Positions 21,071 through 32,108 of a stretch of 64,000 bases of DNA are shown in pieces. The first letter of the stretch is position 1, and every line of letters begins with the position of its first letter. A program made the translations under genes and the position numbers. The notes beneath the pieces are model-generated. The model was given only the letters and a program-made list of their open reading frames with translations. It made no database searches and had not been told where the DNA came from. Source of the DNA: Oscheius tipulae (lineage: Eukaryota > Nematoda > Chromadorea > Rhabditida > Rhabditidae); assembly GCA_037178975.1 (NCBI GenBank), contig JASJZH010000003.1, positions 744,001 to 808,000 of the forward strand, read 5' to 3'.

Positions 21071-22374
21071 CTAACCACTTGCAATTCCCAATTCATGAGA
21101 GCTCAGTCTACGTTTGAACTCCTTGTCCAAAAGCTTTCGAGAACTGCCTAAAAACCTTCCTTTTACAAGTTTGAAGAAAAATTTACCGTCAAAAATTTCT
21201 AAATGCACTACGAAAGTTCTATCGGTCTCGCAGAATTCCGTTTTAACATGACCATATGCTTCATCCAATTTGGATAGCTTGGGCTCCATAATTTGGAATA
21301 CTTCTTCCAGAATTTTGTACGTGCGAGAGCAAACTGTCTGGACGGCTGCCTCGTTTAGGTCAGCAACTCCAACCTGAAAACAGAAAATGAGTAAATAGTA
21401 TTCGAGCGATAGAAATTTGTCTTATTCGCACCCTACTCATGTTATCGTGGTGAGACGCGGGTCAGCGGAAGATAATTATACTTACACGTTTGATTGCGTT
21501 GTCGCTGATTGTGAGATTGACAAGTTTGTCTGTTCCTCCCAGTGCAACATTCTTGATCAAGCTGCTTAGTAACTTGCCGGGGGACATCGTATCTTTTTCA
21601 TAAGAGATCTTGATTTCAGCAAGGGATTTGCCAAAGAGGCAGTCAACTTCCTTGGAAACAATGACCCCAATACGTCCGAAATCGATGTAATTAATGGTGT
21701 AGTCCAGATCTTTGCCGACGACCAGGAGATTGCTCTAAAATTGCGACTTTGTGTTTACTTATGATGACAGATACTGACCTTCTCCATGCCTCTGTTGGTC
21801 ATCAATGCGGCACACAAATGGCCATCCTTGATACTTTTAGCACGTTCCGCATTCCTCTCCTGGTCCGCCTTTTCGGCAGCCATTGCAGCAATTCCCTCTT
21901 TTCGAGTCATCGGCTTAGAGTGGAAACGAAGCAGACCACGGTCGAAAGAAAAGTAGCTCCCATTATTCATGTTATCCAAAAAGGAACTTTTATCCCTTTT
22001 TTGCATTAAGAGCGGCAGTGCTAACTTGCTCAATGGCGCGGAGCGTGATAGGACCTGAATATTGTACTGGAATATAGAAAAAAAATATGCTGCCTACCTT
22101 GAATGGCTTCCGATCAAAAGACGATAGCAGGTTCCTAGTACGAGAATCACTCCTAAGCTCTTGAAGCCGCTCTACTAGTAAATCGGTGTTCCCGTGCTTG
22201 TTCGACCAGTGGTGATGCTGCCAGTCCATGACTTCGACATTGTAGTCAATTGATAAGGGATGACCACTGTTGATAACGGCCTCTTGTCTCCGATCTAACA
22301 CAGGAATTCGAGCAGCACAAAGTCGGGGCTCAGTATTTTGCCAGTCGGCTGTAACACCAAAGTATCCCAAGTGT
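21071..22374 (-). CDS. Orphan protein, four exons visible, 5' end not found
   Basis: No family is recognised. Exons 22374-22098, 22054-21779, 21734-21486 and 21373-21071 join in a single frame of about 367 residues. The first visible exon opens after TTATTTCAG with one split-codon base, so an upstream exon exists but was not identified; LINE and foldback insertions lie in that direction. Features: VEVMDWQHHHWSNKHGNTDL, a charged helix (RKEGIAAMAAEKADQERNAE), a hydrophobic and mixed region NLLVVGKDLDYTINYIDFGR, and a Lys-rich C-terminus. A 39-bp segment in the last exon (GTAAAT...TTTTTAG) can be spliced or retained without changing frame. Codon composition looks coding. Paralogous pieces lie at 19651 and 20640. 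Confidence 0.6.
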
Positions 22375-22549
22375 CTGAAATAATAATTATGAGATAAGAG
22401 TTTCAGAAGAGCAAACTCTTGGTCCTACACCTTTCCGAAACTCTTTTCAAAAAGACTGAGATTTTGATTACCGAATATTAGTCGCTTATGCTTCTGGCGG
22501 AGCGATCCAATGCTCTTTTTGCACTTGAACTCTGAATCTCGAATTGACT

Positions 22550-22637
22550 TGACTTGTCAACTCTAATCTAGATTAACACTTGACAAAAGAGTTTACAAGT
22601 TTTTCGAGTGTTATCCGGGATAATTCTTGACCTGTGT
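22550..22637. repeat. Foldback (MITE-like) element copy
   Basis: Left arm CTTGTCAACTCTAATCTAGA, spacer, right arm containing GTGTTATCCGGGATAATTCTTGAC. The arms are imperfect inverted repeats of the consensus TCAACTCTAATCTGGGATAA seen at other loci. Confidence 0.65.
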
Positions 22638-22910
22638 AGCATATATCAAAGGGAGGATAAAACTTAGTGAAAAGCAGGCATGTCGAGCAGGATGATGCTT
22701 CGGAAGAATCGTTTTACTTATGGACTCTCAGCGTGTTCGCTGGGTTACCGGACTATAACTTTCCCGTCAATTGTCCTTTCATGCTTTCGTTTCTAGTTAC
22801 TCTTTTCCTCAAACCTCTTTGGTGCGCTAGACTCATTTAAGTCTGGTTTCTTATTGTCTTTTATTTCGTACAAGTACCAGTGTAAGTATTTCATCCTTCT
22901 ATGATTGAAA

Positions 22911-23895
22911 TTATTATTTATTATTATTATTATTTATTTGACGGTATCAAAGGGGTTTCCTAAACTGGGTCCCTTGCCGCTCCCATGGCTCGAACCCACT
23001 CTTCGCCGTCCAATCTTGCCGCTCGCATCCACGTTGCGGGGGCTCTTCCTATCCTCTCGGATGCTCTCCTTAGGTCATCCTCCCATCTCATACGGGGCCT
23101 ACCAATGACACGTCGCTGGTTCAAGGGTATCCATTCAGTCGTGGCTCTCGACCATCTCGCTCCGTTCATCGCTGCAACTCTTCTTGCCCACTTCAGCTTT
23201 CTCCTCCAAGCCAGGTCCAGGATGTCGGGGAGCTGGGTCATTCTTCGAACATCTTCGTTCCTCACGCGGTCGAGAAGAGTAAGGCCTAACATTGCTCTTT
23301 CCTGTCGTCTCTGCACGGCTGCCAGCTTCTTCAACTCATCAGTTCGAAGGCTCCAGACTTCACAGCCATACAGCAAACTTGGCACGATACAGGTCAGATA
23401 GACTCGCCTCTTCATCCTTGTCGGCACGGTTCTCTTGGTAAGGAACAGACGATGACGATTGAACGCACCCCATGCAGCTCCGATCCTCCGAGATAACTCT
23501 TGGTTTTCAGTGGTGCACGTAACCGAACTTCCAAGATAGGTGTAGTGCTGGACAAATTGAATTTGTTGGCCAGATAGAAGCAGATTCCCCTCGTAGGCAT
23601 TGGTCATCGCAACTGTCTTGCGGAAATTGACTTCCAATCCAATCCTACGGCTTGTTTCCTCCAGTTCGGTCACCATGCGCTGAACTGCTCTCAGGCTCTT
23701 CCCGACAAGGACGACATCGTCGGCGTAGCGAAGATGGTTCAGCTTACGGCCGTTGATGTTGAAGCCGAAGTTGTCCCAATTCAGTCGTCTGAAGATGTCT
23801 TCGAGCACAGCGTTGAAGAGGAGTGGAGAAAGAACGCAACCTTGACGAACTCCGCGCTTGATGTCGATCTCCACTAGATCCTTCCGCTGCTCACA
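22911..23895 (-). mobile_element. 5'-truncated RTE-clade-like LINE
   Basis: Non-LTR retrotransposon fragment. An open frame from 23874 (open to the junction near 23895) to a stop at 22960 encodes the C-terminal half of a reverse transcriptase: GVRQGCVLSPLLFN, the catalytic YADDVVLVG, EVNFRKT, YLGSSV, and the conserved tail with LLYGCEVW and GRPRMRWEDDLRR. The endonuclease and first palm motifs are missing. The 3' end is an (ATA/AAT)n tail (22939-22911), typical of RTE-like elements. The intact frame suggests recent insertion, but a truncated copy cannot move by itself. Confidence 0.85.
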
Positions 23896-26888
23896 TTCTT
23901 ATCAGTAGACGTTCCCTGTGGTGTGTTTCAAAGAATTTCATCAACTTGTTCAGTTAAAAGAGATAGGGATTCTTCCATTTCTTTTCCATTTCGTTTTTAC
24001 CTGCTTTCTGTCATCCATAACAGTTTTACGGGTTAAAGAACGGTTTGTACCAGGGAAGGGGGGAGGCAATAGTCTAGGCCTATGTACAAAGGCGATCGGT
24101 TTTTCTGATGGGTGTCAACACTCAGGTAAATCTCTCCTCCCAAGAAAAAAAGAACATGTATTTGGGTAACTTACCGTGCTTTTCTAATCGTTAAGGATGA
24201 AGCCATCCCTCAAAAAGTTTTTTACAAGTTTTTTCAACACAAATGATTAGCTGGAAACCAGGATGGTAACCGCCTATTCCACGGTTAGAGAAAAAGGAGT
24301 AGGAAAATAGCACAAAAGTATGGTTATGTCTGACGGATTTTGCAACGATTCGAGCCCAAACTTAACTGAGAAAACAGTAAAAACTTACGTAAGAGTAGGC
24401 ATTTGGCGAGATGCAGACATCTGTGAAGCAAACCTCTGCTCCCTTTACTTATATAGAGAACAATGCTGATAAGGATTTCGAAACGAGCTGGTGAAATTAT
24501 GGAAATCTAAGAGAAATACCTCTCCTTTATCTTCCCTTCCAAAAAGTTTTTTGGTTCAATAGGGTAGTGACGAGATGGATACTCTTCTTTAAGTACCGTC
24601 CAGTTTCAAAACTGCTCAATAGTCCAGAGCACCAATTGTTATCAGTAGACGCACCATGACGCGGCAAATGATTTCCAAATTTTGACTTGCGTGAGAAATG
24701 TAGAACTCTCTAAACTGCTGGAAAATTCGAAAATGTAAGAAAGAGGCTATCTATCCTCTTACTTGGTAAAGACTTTACAAATCTCTTGGCTCTCGACTCT
24801 TCTTTTCTGTTCCTCTCTCTATCTTACCGCCACAACACCTTGACCACCAGAATTCTCAAAAATACCCGTTTTCAGAAACCCGTAATAGAATTTTACAGGG
24901 TTTAGGGAAGTATATGGCCAAGGGCGGATCAGTGCCCGAGCCTCCCTGCAGCTGCTTATACAAGACCGCTTGAGCCATCTTAAACGACAGTACGGGTTTG
25001 GGAGTGGGTTTCTCTGATGAGTGTCAACGCACATGCAAATGGGGGAGAGACTACGTCTCTGACCCGATGCCCCAGGACTGTATCGATTTCAGTAGTGTTT
25101 ACTGGGGGAGAGGCACTTGTGGTAGAACGGCTCTTAACTTTGTCTGGAGTACTATGTATGTATATCTCTCTGTCTCTCTTTCTGTCTCTCTGTCACTCCG
25201 TCTTTCTGTCTGTTTGTCTCATCTCAGTCTCCTGACTCTTGGTCCGGATCGTAAACTTTTTCATGGTTAATTGTCAAAAATGATTGTTAATGTGGGTATT
25301 CAGTTCGATAGGATTCGCTAAAATGAGCGAAATATATTGCATTTAGAGAGCAATGCTGATAAAGATATTCAAAACGAGCTGGTGAAATGGAATTCTCGCG
25401 GACAACTGGGAGAAATATCATTTTTATCTACCCTACAAAATCTTCTGTATTTCAACTTAACAAGATTCGAAATGAGCTGGAGAAATTGAGGAAATCTGAG
25501 AGAAATGCTTCTCCTTTACCTTTCCCTTCCAAAACGTTTTTTGGTTCAACAGGGTGGTGACGAAATTGACACACCCTTCTTTGGCTACCGTCCAGATTCA
25601 AAATGCTTCTCATAGTTCCGAGCACCAACTGTTATCAGTAGACGTTCTGTGAACGCGATCAAAGAAGCGAGCACAATTACGCTAGCGAACCGGGGAAAGT
25701 CGCGCCTTTTCGTCTCAACCAGCCCCCTCCAACGATTTTTTCGTCACTCCACAGGTCTACTAACTAAAACTTACTTTGGCTATTATAGCGTATATTTCCT
25801 GTTACTGTACCTATTCTGTGAGACAGCTCCCCTTCCTATTCTATTTCCGTCGGTGAGAAAATGTGTGGCTAATTAACACGCCCATTTCAGAACTTTACTA
25901 TTGTTATAGTACAATATATCATGTGTATCTCTATTTCTGTCTGTCCCTGTTTCTGAAAGTCTGTCAGAGATAAAGTTGTCCATCGGGAATATGGAAAATT
26001 CTATCTAGTCAATGGACAGGAATCAGTCAATGGACGAGCGATCCAGTCAGTGGGTAGAATTCTAGCTAACCCATAATAATGTTTTCAAAATTTTGTTCAA
26101 TAGCATGTTTCGATACCACCTTATGCCATTTTTAAAAGTAGAAAAACCCAGATCGAGTCAGGTATAGAAGCAATGGCTTCGTTAATGTTACTGTACATGT
26201 GTGTCTCTATTTCTGTCTGTCTCTGTCTGTCAGAACGTCTTTCTTTGTCTATAAAGTTGGAGTAAGGCTAGATCTACCTACAGTAACAAGAAAAATCAAA
26301 AAAGACCCAAGTTACAGGAAGAAAACACGATAATAAATGAATTTTTAGTGACTTCAGTCGGAAATTCGTGTTGTTTTTCCTATCCGGCTCGGCAGGGTAG
26401 ATCAGATAGATAGTTACATCTTTGAGTCCCGCGATGTTTCGACACGTCAGTTGCCTTCGCTATCCTCTTCAATTTCTCGCTTTCATACAGTCACTTGAGA
26501 TGCCTTTTGGAATTCCTACAGCAAACAAAAAGTAAATTCAGGGGTCACTATCAGTGCATTCCGGGCTTGAGCAACAATTTTTCCGAGGTGCTCAACAAAC
26601 TATGGAATATTTCTCGTAAGTCTCTTTGGCTCTTTTTCACTTTGACCGTCCCAGGAAATTTTACCTTAACAATTAGCAAAAGGCCTCTGCGACACAAGTC
26701 AACTCTAAAATCTGGGGATAACACTTGACAATGTGTAAGCGGCTGGTAATATTTCGAAAGTCATGAACAATACATAAGGTAACAAAATTCTCACCGCTGT
26801 TATCCTTCTCTTTTTATAATGATTCATAGATTGTTGGCAGTCATTTCTTTTGCTGATAACTACTTTATTCGTTCAGCTGTCTCTTCCA
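23896..26888. other. Repeat-rich stretch between LINE and membrane-protein genes
   Basis: No gene supported. Related blocks occur at 24455-24660 and 25345-25650 (AATGCTGATAA, GAGCTGGTGAAAT, TTTTTTGGTTCAA, TTATCAGTAGACG), and at 24040-24140 and 24990-25060 (TTTCTCTGATGAGTGTCAAC or close). TATCAGTAGACG also borders the LINE's 5' junction. A TCTCTGTC array lies at 25151-25225. Duplicated segment B occupies 25918-26735. Confidence 0.55.
25918..26735 (+). repeat. Duplicated segment B with internal rearrangement
   Basis: Copy of the DNA just downstream of the nuclear receptor. Order differs from segment A: the block ending GTGGGTAGAATTC (26061) is followed at once by AGCTAACCCATAAT (from the receptor stop region) and then the TCTCTATTTCTGTCTG block again near 26200. 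This fits a tandem duplication of A of which B is a trimmed junction copy. It ends in a foldback half (26690-26732). Confidence 0.75.
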
Positions 26889-27887
26889 ATGGCAATCATT
26901 TCAAATGAGGACGAACTTTTCGATGGAGAAATTATTGAAGAAGATGTTCTTCTGCCGGAAGATGAGCCGCATCTGGAGCAAGAGACAAGCGCGGATGCCG
27001 TCGTAGAAGGATCCGAGCCATGGTGGCGATTCGGTGAGAAGTGGTTGCAGTTTGGGACAAAATCGTATAAAGTCAGTTAAATTGGTGTTTTGCCCAAGCG
27101 AAGATATTTTAACGCAATTTCAGAAGCCTACCTTGTGGGCAACTGGAGTCAGTATATTTGTTCACTTGTATGGAACGGTGTATATTTGTCGGTTTAATGA
27201 TATTCGTTCTCTCTCGCTTTTCATAGGGTCCGTTTTAGGCGGAATAGATACAATGTTTGGTAGGCTAAATTCTTTTTCTTCAAGCAGTAGTTTTCAGTAA
27301 CTTTCGCTTTTTTCTTGAGCTGCATCGGGAATGATAGCAATTTCGTTTGGCTTTCTATTTCCTATTTGGTGAGTCAAAATCAATTAAAAAACGAGTTTGA
27401 GATCCTGTTTCAGTTTCTCGATCTTATATTTACTGCCGTATACACCTTCTTCCTTCTCAATTGGGTTGTTGGAGTTTTTAAGGAGTTCGATTCAAGAAAG
27501 TATCTCGGAATTTTCATTAAATGTTTTCTGGCAGCTGTCATTTCTTTACTCGATCACGGCCTACTAATCTGGCTGTGTATGCTGTATAAGAAAGAACTGA
27601 AAGACGCTGAAGAGATCGATGTTATTTCGAGCATATCCTACTCCCCGTGAGTCGTACAGTCAACGCCGAAGATTTAACATTTCAGCATTGTTTTCCGCCC
27701 AATCACCCCTGTACCCACTGTTAGCGTGTCAAGTGTTGTTATCAACAATTCTAATACATACAACATCGGTACTATTAATATCAACAATGGTACACTCCAA
27801 GCGCTGGAAGCTGTGAGAGACATTGCTGAAGAAAGGCCGGAAACGATTGGGTGTGAATCATCGATAGTCGATGAGACTGGTGAATAA
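26889..27887 (+). CDS. Four-pass membrane protein, 274 aa
   Basis: Function unknown. Exons 26889-27071, 27124-27259, 27298-27368, 27414-27646, 27686-27887. An acidic N-terminus (EDELFDGEIIEEDVLLPEDE) precedes four hydrophobic segments: LWATGVSIFVHLYGTVYI, LFIGSVLGG running across the splice junction, LDLIFTAVYTFFLLNWVVGV and IFIKCFLAAVISLLDHGLLI. A hydrophilic tail rich in Asn/Thr/Val repeats (NNSNTYNIGTININNGTLQ) ends in an acidic stretch. Introns are 38-52 bp. AATAAA overlaps the stop codon. The downstream gene starts 185 bp later on the same strand and has the same topology, so the two could be paralogues or one polycistronic unit. Confidence 0.75.
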
Positions 27888-28072
27888 ATATTGCCATGAC
27901 TCCTAAGTCCTACCAAATATCTTTTTCTTCGGTCAACTGGACCCCAGTCAAGCTGGCTAGTCCATATTATGTATCGGAGAACCGGCTCTTCCCTAATACT
28001 CACTGCTCTAATCTTCTTGTTTTCCTTGATACCAGTTCTACTGATAAGAACCGCCCCAGTTTTACACCTAAA

Positions 28073-28731
28073 ATGCCACAGCACGACGATCAACATCCCA
28101 TCCTAATTGAAGAAGTAGTAGAAGAAGAAGCAGTGCAATCGGCGGTATCTGCCGCTTCTAACCGTTCCCCCGCTAACGTGAGATCCCCTGCTCTTCCGCT
28201 CATCTCTCCAAATTAAGAATAGACTACTTTGGATGATTTTGATGACCGCATTATGCTGTGTTGGCGGATTCATTTATTGTCTAGCTTGGTGCCGAAGTAT
28301 CGTGGAATTCACTTTTGTCGTGTCTATTTATGGCGTCTTCACATTTTTCCTGGGGCCACTTCTCTGTAAGTAGCAATCAAAAACTAGTTCGTCAATCTTC
28401 AGCTTACGGTGGCACGTCTAATCAGATTCCAAGAGGAGAGGTAACGTGGTTTTTATTCAGATGTGTCATGCTTTTGGTAAGAGGTAAAAACGATTTGCTA
28501 GATCTCTTCTTCTTTTCATTTCAGGTTGTAGGTGCTGTTGTTGACGGAATATTTGCCTGTGCTATATTTTTCTCATGGGACTTCAGTAGCGATACTTCGT
28601 ACACGAGGACAGTGAAAAATATACTGGGATCGTTCATATTTTTCCTAATTTTTCACATCCTGCTTATTTGGCCAACCACCGTGGTCATAGAAGAGGAGCA
28701 TCAAGCCGAACAGGCAGAAAATCCAGCGTAA
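28073..28731 (+). CDS. Four-pass membrane protein, 177 aa
   Basis: Function unknown. Exons 28073-28177, 28218-28365, 28403-28476, 28525-28731; introns 37-48 bp. An acidic N-terminus (LIEEVVEEEAVQSAV) precedes four hydrophobic segments: WMILMTALCCVGGFIYCL, FTFVVSIYGVFTFFLGPLL, VVGAVVDGIFACAIFFSW and ILGSFIFFLIFHILLIWPTT. It closes on a Glu-rich tail. The last motif WPTTVV resembles IWATTVV at the same place in the 40013-41219 protein, so the three may belong to one loose four-TM group; this is inference from short similarity. ATG is 13 nt after a CCCCAG acceptor. Confidence 0.75.
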
Positions 28732-28774
28732 GACCTTAAGGTCTTAACAATCATTGATTCATTTTCAGTTAATC

Positions 28775-28780
28775 AATAAA
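28775..28780 (+). terminator. Poly(A) signal AATAAA
   Basis: AATAAA 44 nt after the stop codon at 28731, in a tract of overlapping AATAAATAAATAAA. Confidence 0.7.
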
Positions 28781-28915
28781 TAAATAAACTAAGACAGTTT
28801 TGGTAGAAAAGTAATCAATTTTTTTAACCAAAATCTTCTACGATCCCGGTGGTGCGAAAGAGATAAGAAAATATATTCTTCGAGTGCTTTTGACAAGGTT
28901 TGGTTTGATCAAGTT

Positions 28916-28946
<31 letters not shown>

Positions 28947-29753
28947 TAGAGAAGAGCTTGTTTCTCTGTTCCCTACCTCAGTAAAACGATTGCTAAAGAC
29001 CACTGCTAAGGAGTTAAGCTCACTTCCCACTCTTTGACCCCACTTTGTCCCTTCACCCCGCTACCTATCCAAGTAATGTTATCACCCCTAGAGGGGAACC
29101 GGGTTTCTTCGGACTTTCCACGGTTCCTATTCCCTCTTGTCCGATCCTTCCCGTCCTTCCCTCTTATTTCAATCCGCCTGCAAGCACTCCAGTCGTACTA
29201 CCGTTATTGGAGTGAAGTTCTCCCAACGAAGCTATCTTCCAACCCGACTTGAATTGCAAACAATTAATGTGTGAACTCTAATTGCAATAATGGCTTCCGA
29301 CAGATAGACAGAGACACGAGCACAATTTAAACTAGATGAGTTTTGAAAAACTTGATAAATTTGGTATCTATGCACAAAGTGAAGGCTTTTTGCGAGACAG
29401 AAGTTCGGACCCGTAGATGTCTCTCTCTAGTCGTTGAGGAGAGTACTAAACCAAGACAGTTTTGGTAGAAAAGTCTAACATACCGCGACAGAAATGAGTC
29501 CTAGAAACCTGCGAAAGTGGCCTTGGCCAAGAGAAACCAGAAGAGATAAAAGCGTTTGTCGATGGTCAGATCGAAGATTCCACAATTGCCATTTTCTTGA
29601 GGCGGTGAAAAGTAAGGAAAGTTTTTGGCTTGGTCAAATGTTTTCATGGGACGGCCAAAGTGTAAAAGAGCCGTCTCTTTTACCATCTTTCCGAGAGGCA
29701 GAAGAGTCAAAGAGACAGAAACTGACCGAGAAACATTGCTAAAAGATTGGACT
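28781..29753. other. Convergent intergenic stretch
   Basis: Lies between the 3' ends of the plus-strand membrane gene and the minus-strand EMG1 gene. It contains a GA microsatellite (28915-28950) followed by the dispersed repeat also found at 8590-8765, and the twice-repeated text GACAGTTTTGGTAGAAAAGT (28794 and 29456). No gene seen. Confidence 0.55.
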
Positions 29754-29759
29754 TTTATT
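29754..29759 (-). terminator. Poly(A) signal AATAAA for EMG1
   Basis: TTTATT on the plus strand, 59 nt beyond the EMG1 stop codon. Confidence 0.65.
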
Positions 29760-29817
29760 GGGCGAAAACATAACAAGAATAACAGACCAAAACAACGAGA
29801 GAAAGGAGGCAAACAAG

Positions 29818-31884
29818 CTAGATGACATTCCAGATTTCTTCGAGACCGCTAGTCACTTTGGCGCAGCAGAGGGCGGCCGAGAGCGGGTAGTTGCTGATCT
29901 TCACGTCCTGCTCAGTGTAGTCGACGTTGATCTGACAGGGACGGAATTTTGTGGAGGGTTATTGTGAAAAATACCTTCCCCCTTGCAATTCCTCCAATCA
30001 CAATTACAATTGGTTCTTCCGTCTTCACGTCGACAAGCCTGTTGGCCGGAATCAGTTCCGGCGTGTTGAAGCTCATCAGGACCTTGCGACATCCCACGGG
30101 CAGATGCAAACTGACGGGGTTCTTGATCACTGTAAGCAGCTTCACGGAACTGTCCGCCGCCCGAACTTGGAGTTTGTGAAGGAGTTGGACTGGAATTTGG
30201 GGGTTTTTGGAGAGGAAAAAAGATTCATCCAGTAGAAGGTATCTCTTCCGAGGGTTTTTCCATGGTCTTAATGAATAGATAACTAGGTTTACCCTATTGG
30301 ACGTGAACAACCCGGGTTCGGTCGCGCCATGCTCAAATTTTTTGTAAAACTGCTTTCTTTCTTTCTTTTCGTAGAGTTTTCCGAGCTGGGTAAGGTTAAG
30401 CAATCGTATTTGGGAGTTCCTGCGCTCAAAAGAGTCAAAAATCGCAGTTATCTAACTGTGGTGGCTGTGGCCTCACAAAGTTAGCCCTTCAAAGTTTTCG
30501 TTTCCTCAAAAAAAAGTTGGTGTAATGGTAAAAGGCTCTGCTAAACCAGACGATCTGGTTTAAATCCCCGTGTATGACAAGCATTTTCAGCAAGCAATTT
30601 TGAGCAGGGAAAGGCAAAGGGGAGGGTCCCTAGGTAAGAAATTGAGAGGTTTACAAGAAGCTTAGTCACAAAGGTGTGATTAATAACCAAAAAACGTACC
30701 CATCAGACCACAGAATCGGTCAAACGTTCTCGGGATTCGGCACTGGGGGCTGACGTCGACGAGGACGTTCTTGTTGGTGCGGAAGAAGACGCGCAGCATG
30801 CCGGCTCGGTTTAGCGGGCTGTCTAGCAGGTTCAGAAGGCATTGGTGCAGGATGTCCGGGCGGTAGTCGGCTGGATCCTTCTTGTTCTTGCGCAGGAAGT
30901 TGGCGTGCTTGTCGCTGGACAGAATCACGTAGTCTTTGCCGATCTGAAAGTAGTCTAATCGACGGGCTTTTTTTTTTACAGAGTTTTGATGGAATTTTGT
31001 GGACCTGGGTGACCAAAAAAGTACTGCCCTCTACTGAGCCAAAAAATCCAGCAGATAGAAGCTATAAAAACTGGTCGAATCCATAAAGTTCCCTGCTTTT
31101 GTAGGTCCAAAACCGATAAAATACCAGAGGGCCATGACGACAAGAATGATCATGTTCACCCAAATAAATCAATTTTCTACGAGCTTATAAGGCCGACAAG
31201 GTCTGTTCTTTCAATAAAACGAAGAATGGACGTTAATTAAAATGCATTTCCAGCATATTGAGGCTAAAAACTGGCCATTTCACAATGACTAACAGTTCTG
31301 CCATGAAGGTTAGCGAGCTTCTATCATTTTCCAGCTCAAAATTCACCCATTTACCGATTTTAAGCTATTCAGAAAATTCAGTGCCGAGAATGGTTGGTAA
31401 AACAAGACAAAAGGATACAATTCCGAAGCGATGTCCGTTCATTTTCACCTACAATCTGGTCATTTCAAACAAGCCGCAGCTCGGGCCCGAAACAGTTACA
31501 ATCTCCTGTCATTTCCCAGCCCAAATACCACAATTTCACTAGTATTTTAAGTCGTTTTCAGCCTAGAATGATAACAGACCAATGTTTTCGGAAAACGTGA
31601 CAAAATCACAGCTGTTATTTTCTTACTGAAAACGAATAATTTAGTGAGCTTAAACAGCGTTGACAAGCTAGGCAACTTTCCTGACATTTCCCAGACCAAA
31701 TACAGCAATTTCATAAACACTTTTCACCCCTTCCGGTTTAAAAATCAAGCAGTCCCCTTACCTGAGCAGTCTCCAGGCTGCATCCTTCCAGCACGACGTA
31801 GAGGACCTTCTTCTGCTCGACGGCATCATCCGTCTTCATCCTCTTCGAGTTCGGCGGGGCCACCGTGTCGTACTCGTCGGCCAT
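29818..31884 (-). CDS. emg1: EMG1/NEP1 18S rRNA pseudouridine N1-methyltransferase, 231 aa
   Basis: SPOUT-class methyltransferase that modifies the hypermodified pseudouridine of 18S rRNA and is needed for 40S assembly in the nucleolus. Exons 31884-31762, 30943-30700, 30189-29975, 29931-29818. Diagnostic blocks: RPDILHQ (69-75), SPLNRAG (83-89), RIPRTFDRFCGLM (110-122), LLHKLQVRAAD, VIKNPVS, and the SAM-site regions IVIVIGGIARGK and NYPLSAALCC ahead of the C-terminal EEIWNVI. Length fits eukaryotic NEP1 (about 230-250). The start lies 224 bp downstream of the ORC1 stop on the same strand, 12 nt after a TCTAATCAG acceptor, so joint transcription with ORC1 is possible. Intron 1 is 818 bp; intron 2 holds a tRNA-like relic. 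Confidence 0.95.
30515..30578 (+). pseudogene. tRNA-like relic in EMG1 intron 2
   Basis: AGTTGGTGTAATGGTAAAAG resembles a D arm with A-box, and GGTTTAAATCCCC a B-box, but the cloverleaf does not close and the acceptor strands do not pair. Probably a decayed tRNA or tRNA-derived element. Confidence 0.35.
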
Positions 31885-32108
31885 TTTGACTATTTGCTGA
31901 TTAGATAACCCCAAAAACATTGTGAAACGATATTTTAGGGCCAATACCACCCAAAAACTTGAAATCAGGCAAAAGTAAGGTCAATGTTGTCTCGTAAAAA
32001 TATGCAAAATATTCGTTTTGACGGCAGGGGATGACATGTATGGGATACAGGGAGAGAATATCACAGAACTTAGACAAAAATAGGGGGAATGGGTGCAAAA
32101 AAAAAAGC

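Noticed and set aside
22985-23401. 138-codon plus-strand frame
   Set aside because: Antisense shadow of the LINE reverse transcriptase.
27124-27259. A 49-bp intron (27182-27230, GTGTAT to TCATAG) in the first four-TM gene
   Set aside because: Splicing it creates an immediate stop, while reading through keeps the frame and a hydrophobic segment.
30720-31016. 98-codon Arg/Pro-rich minus frame
   Set aside because: Alternate frame of EMG1 exon 2; the translation is low complexity and unlike any domain.
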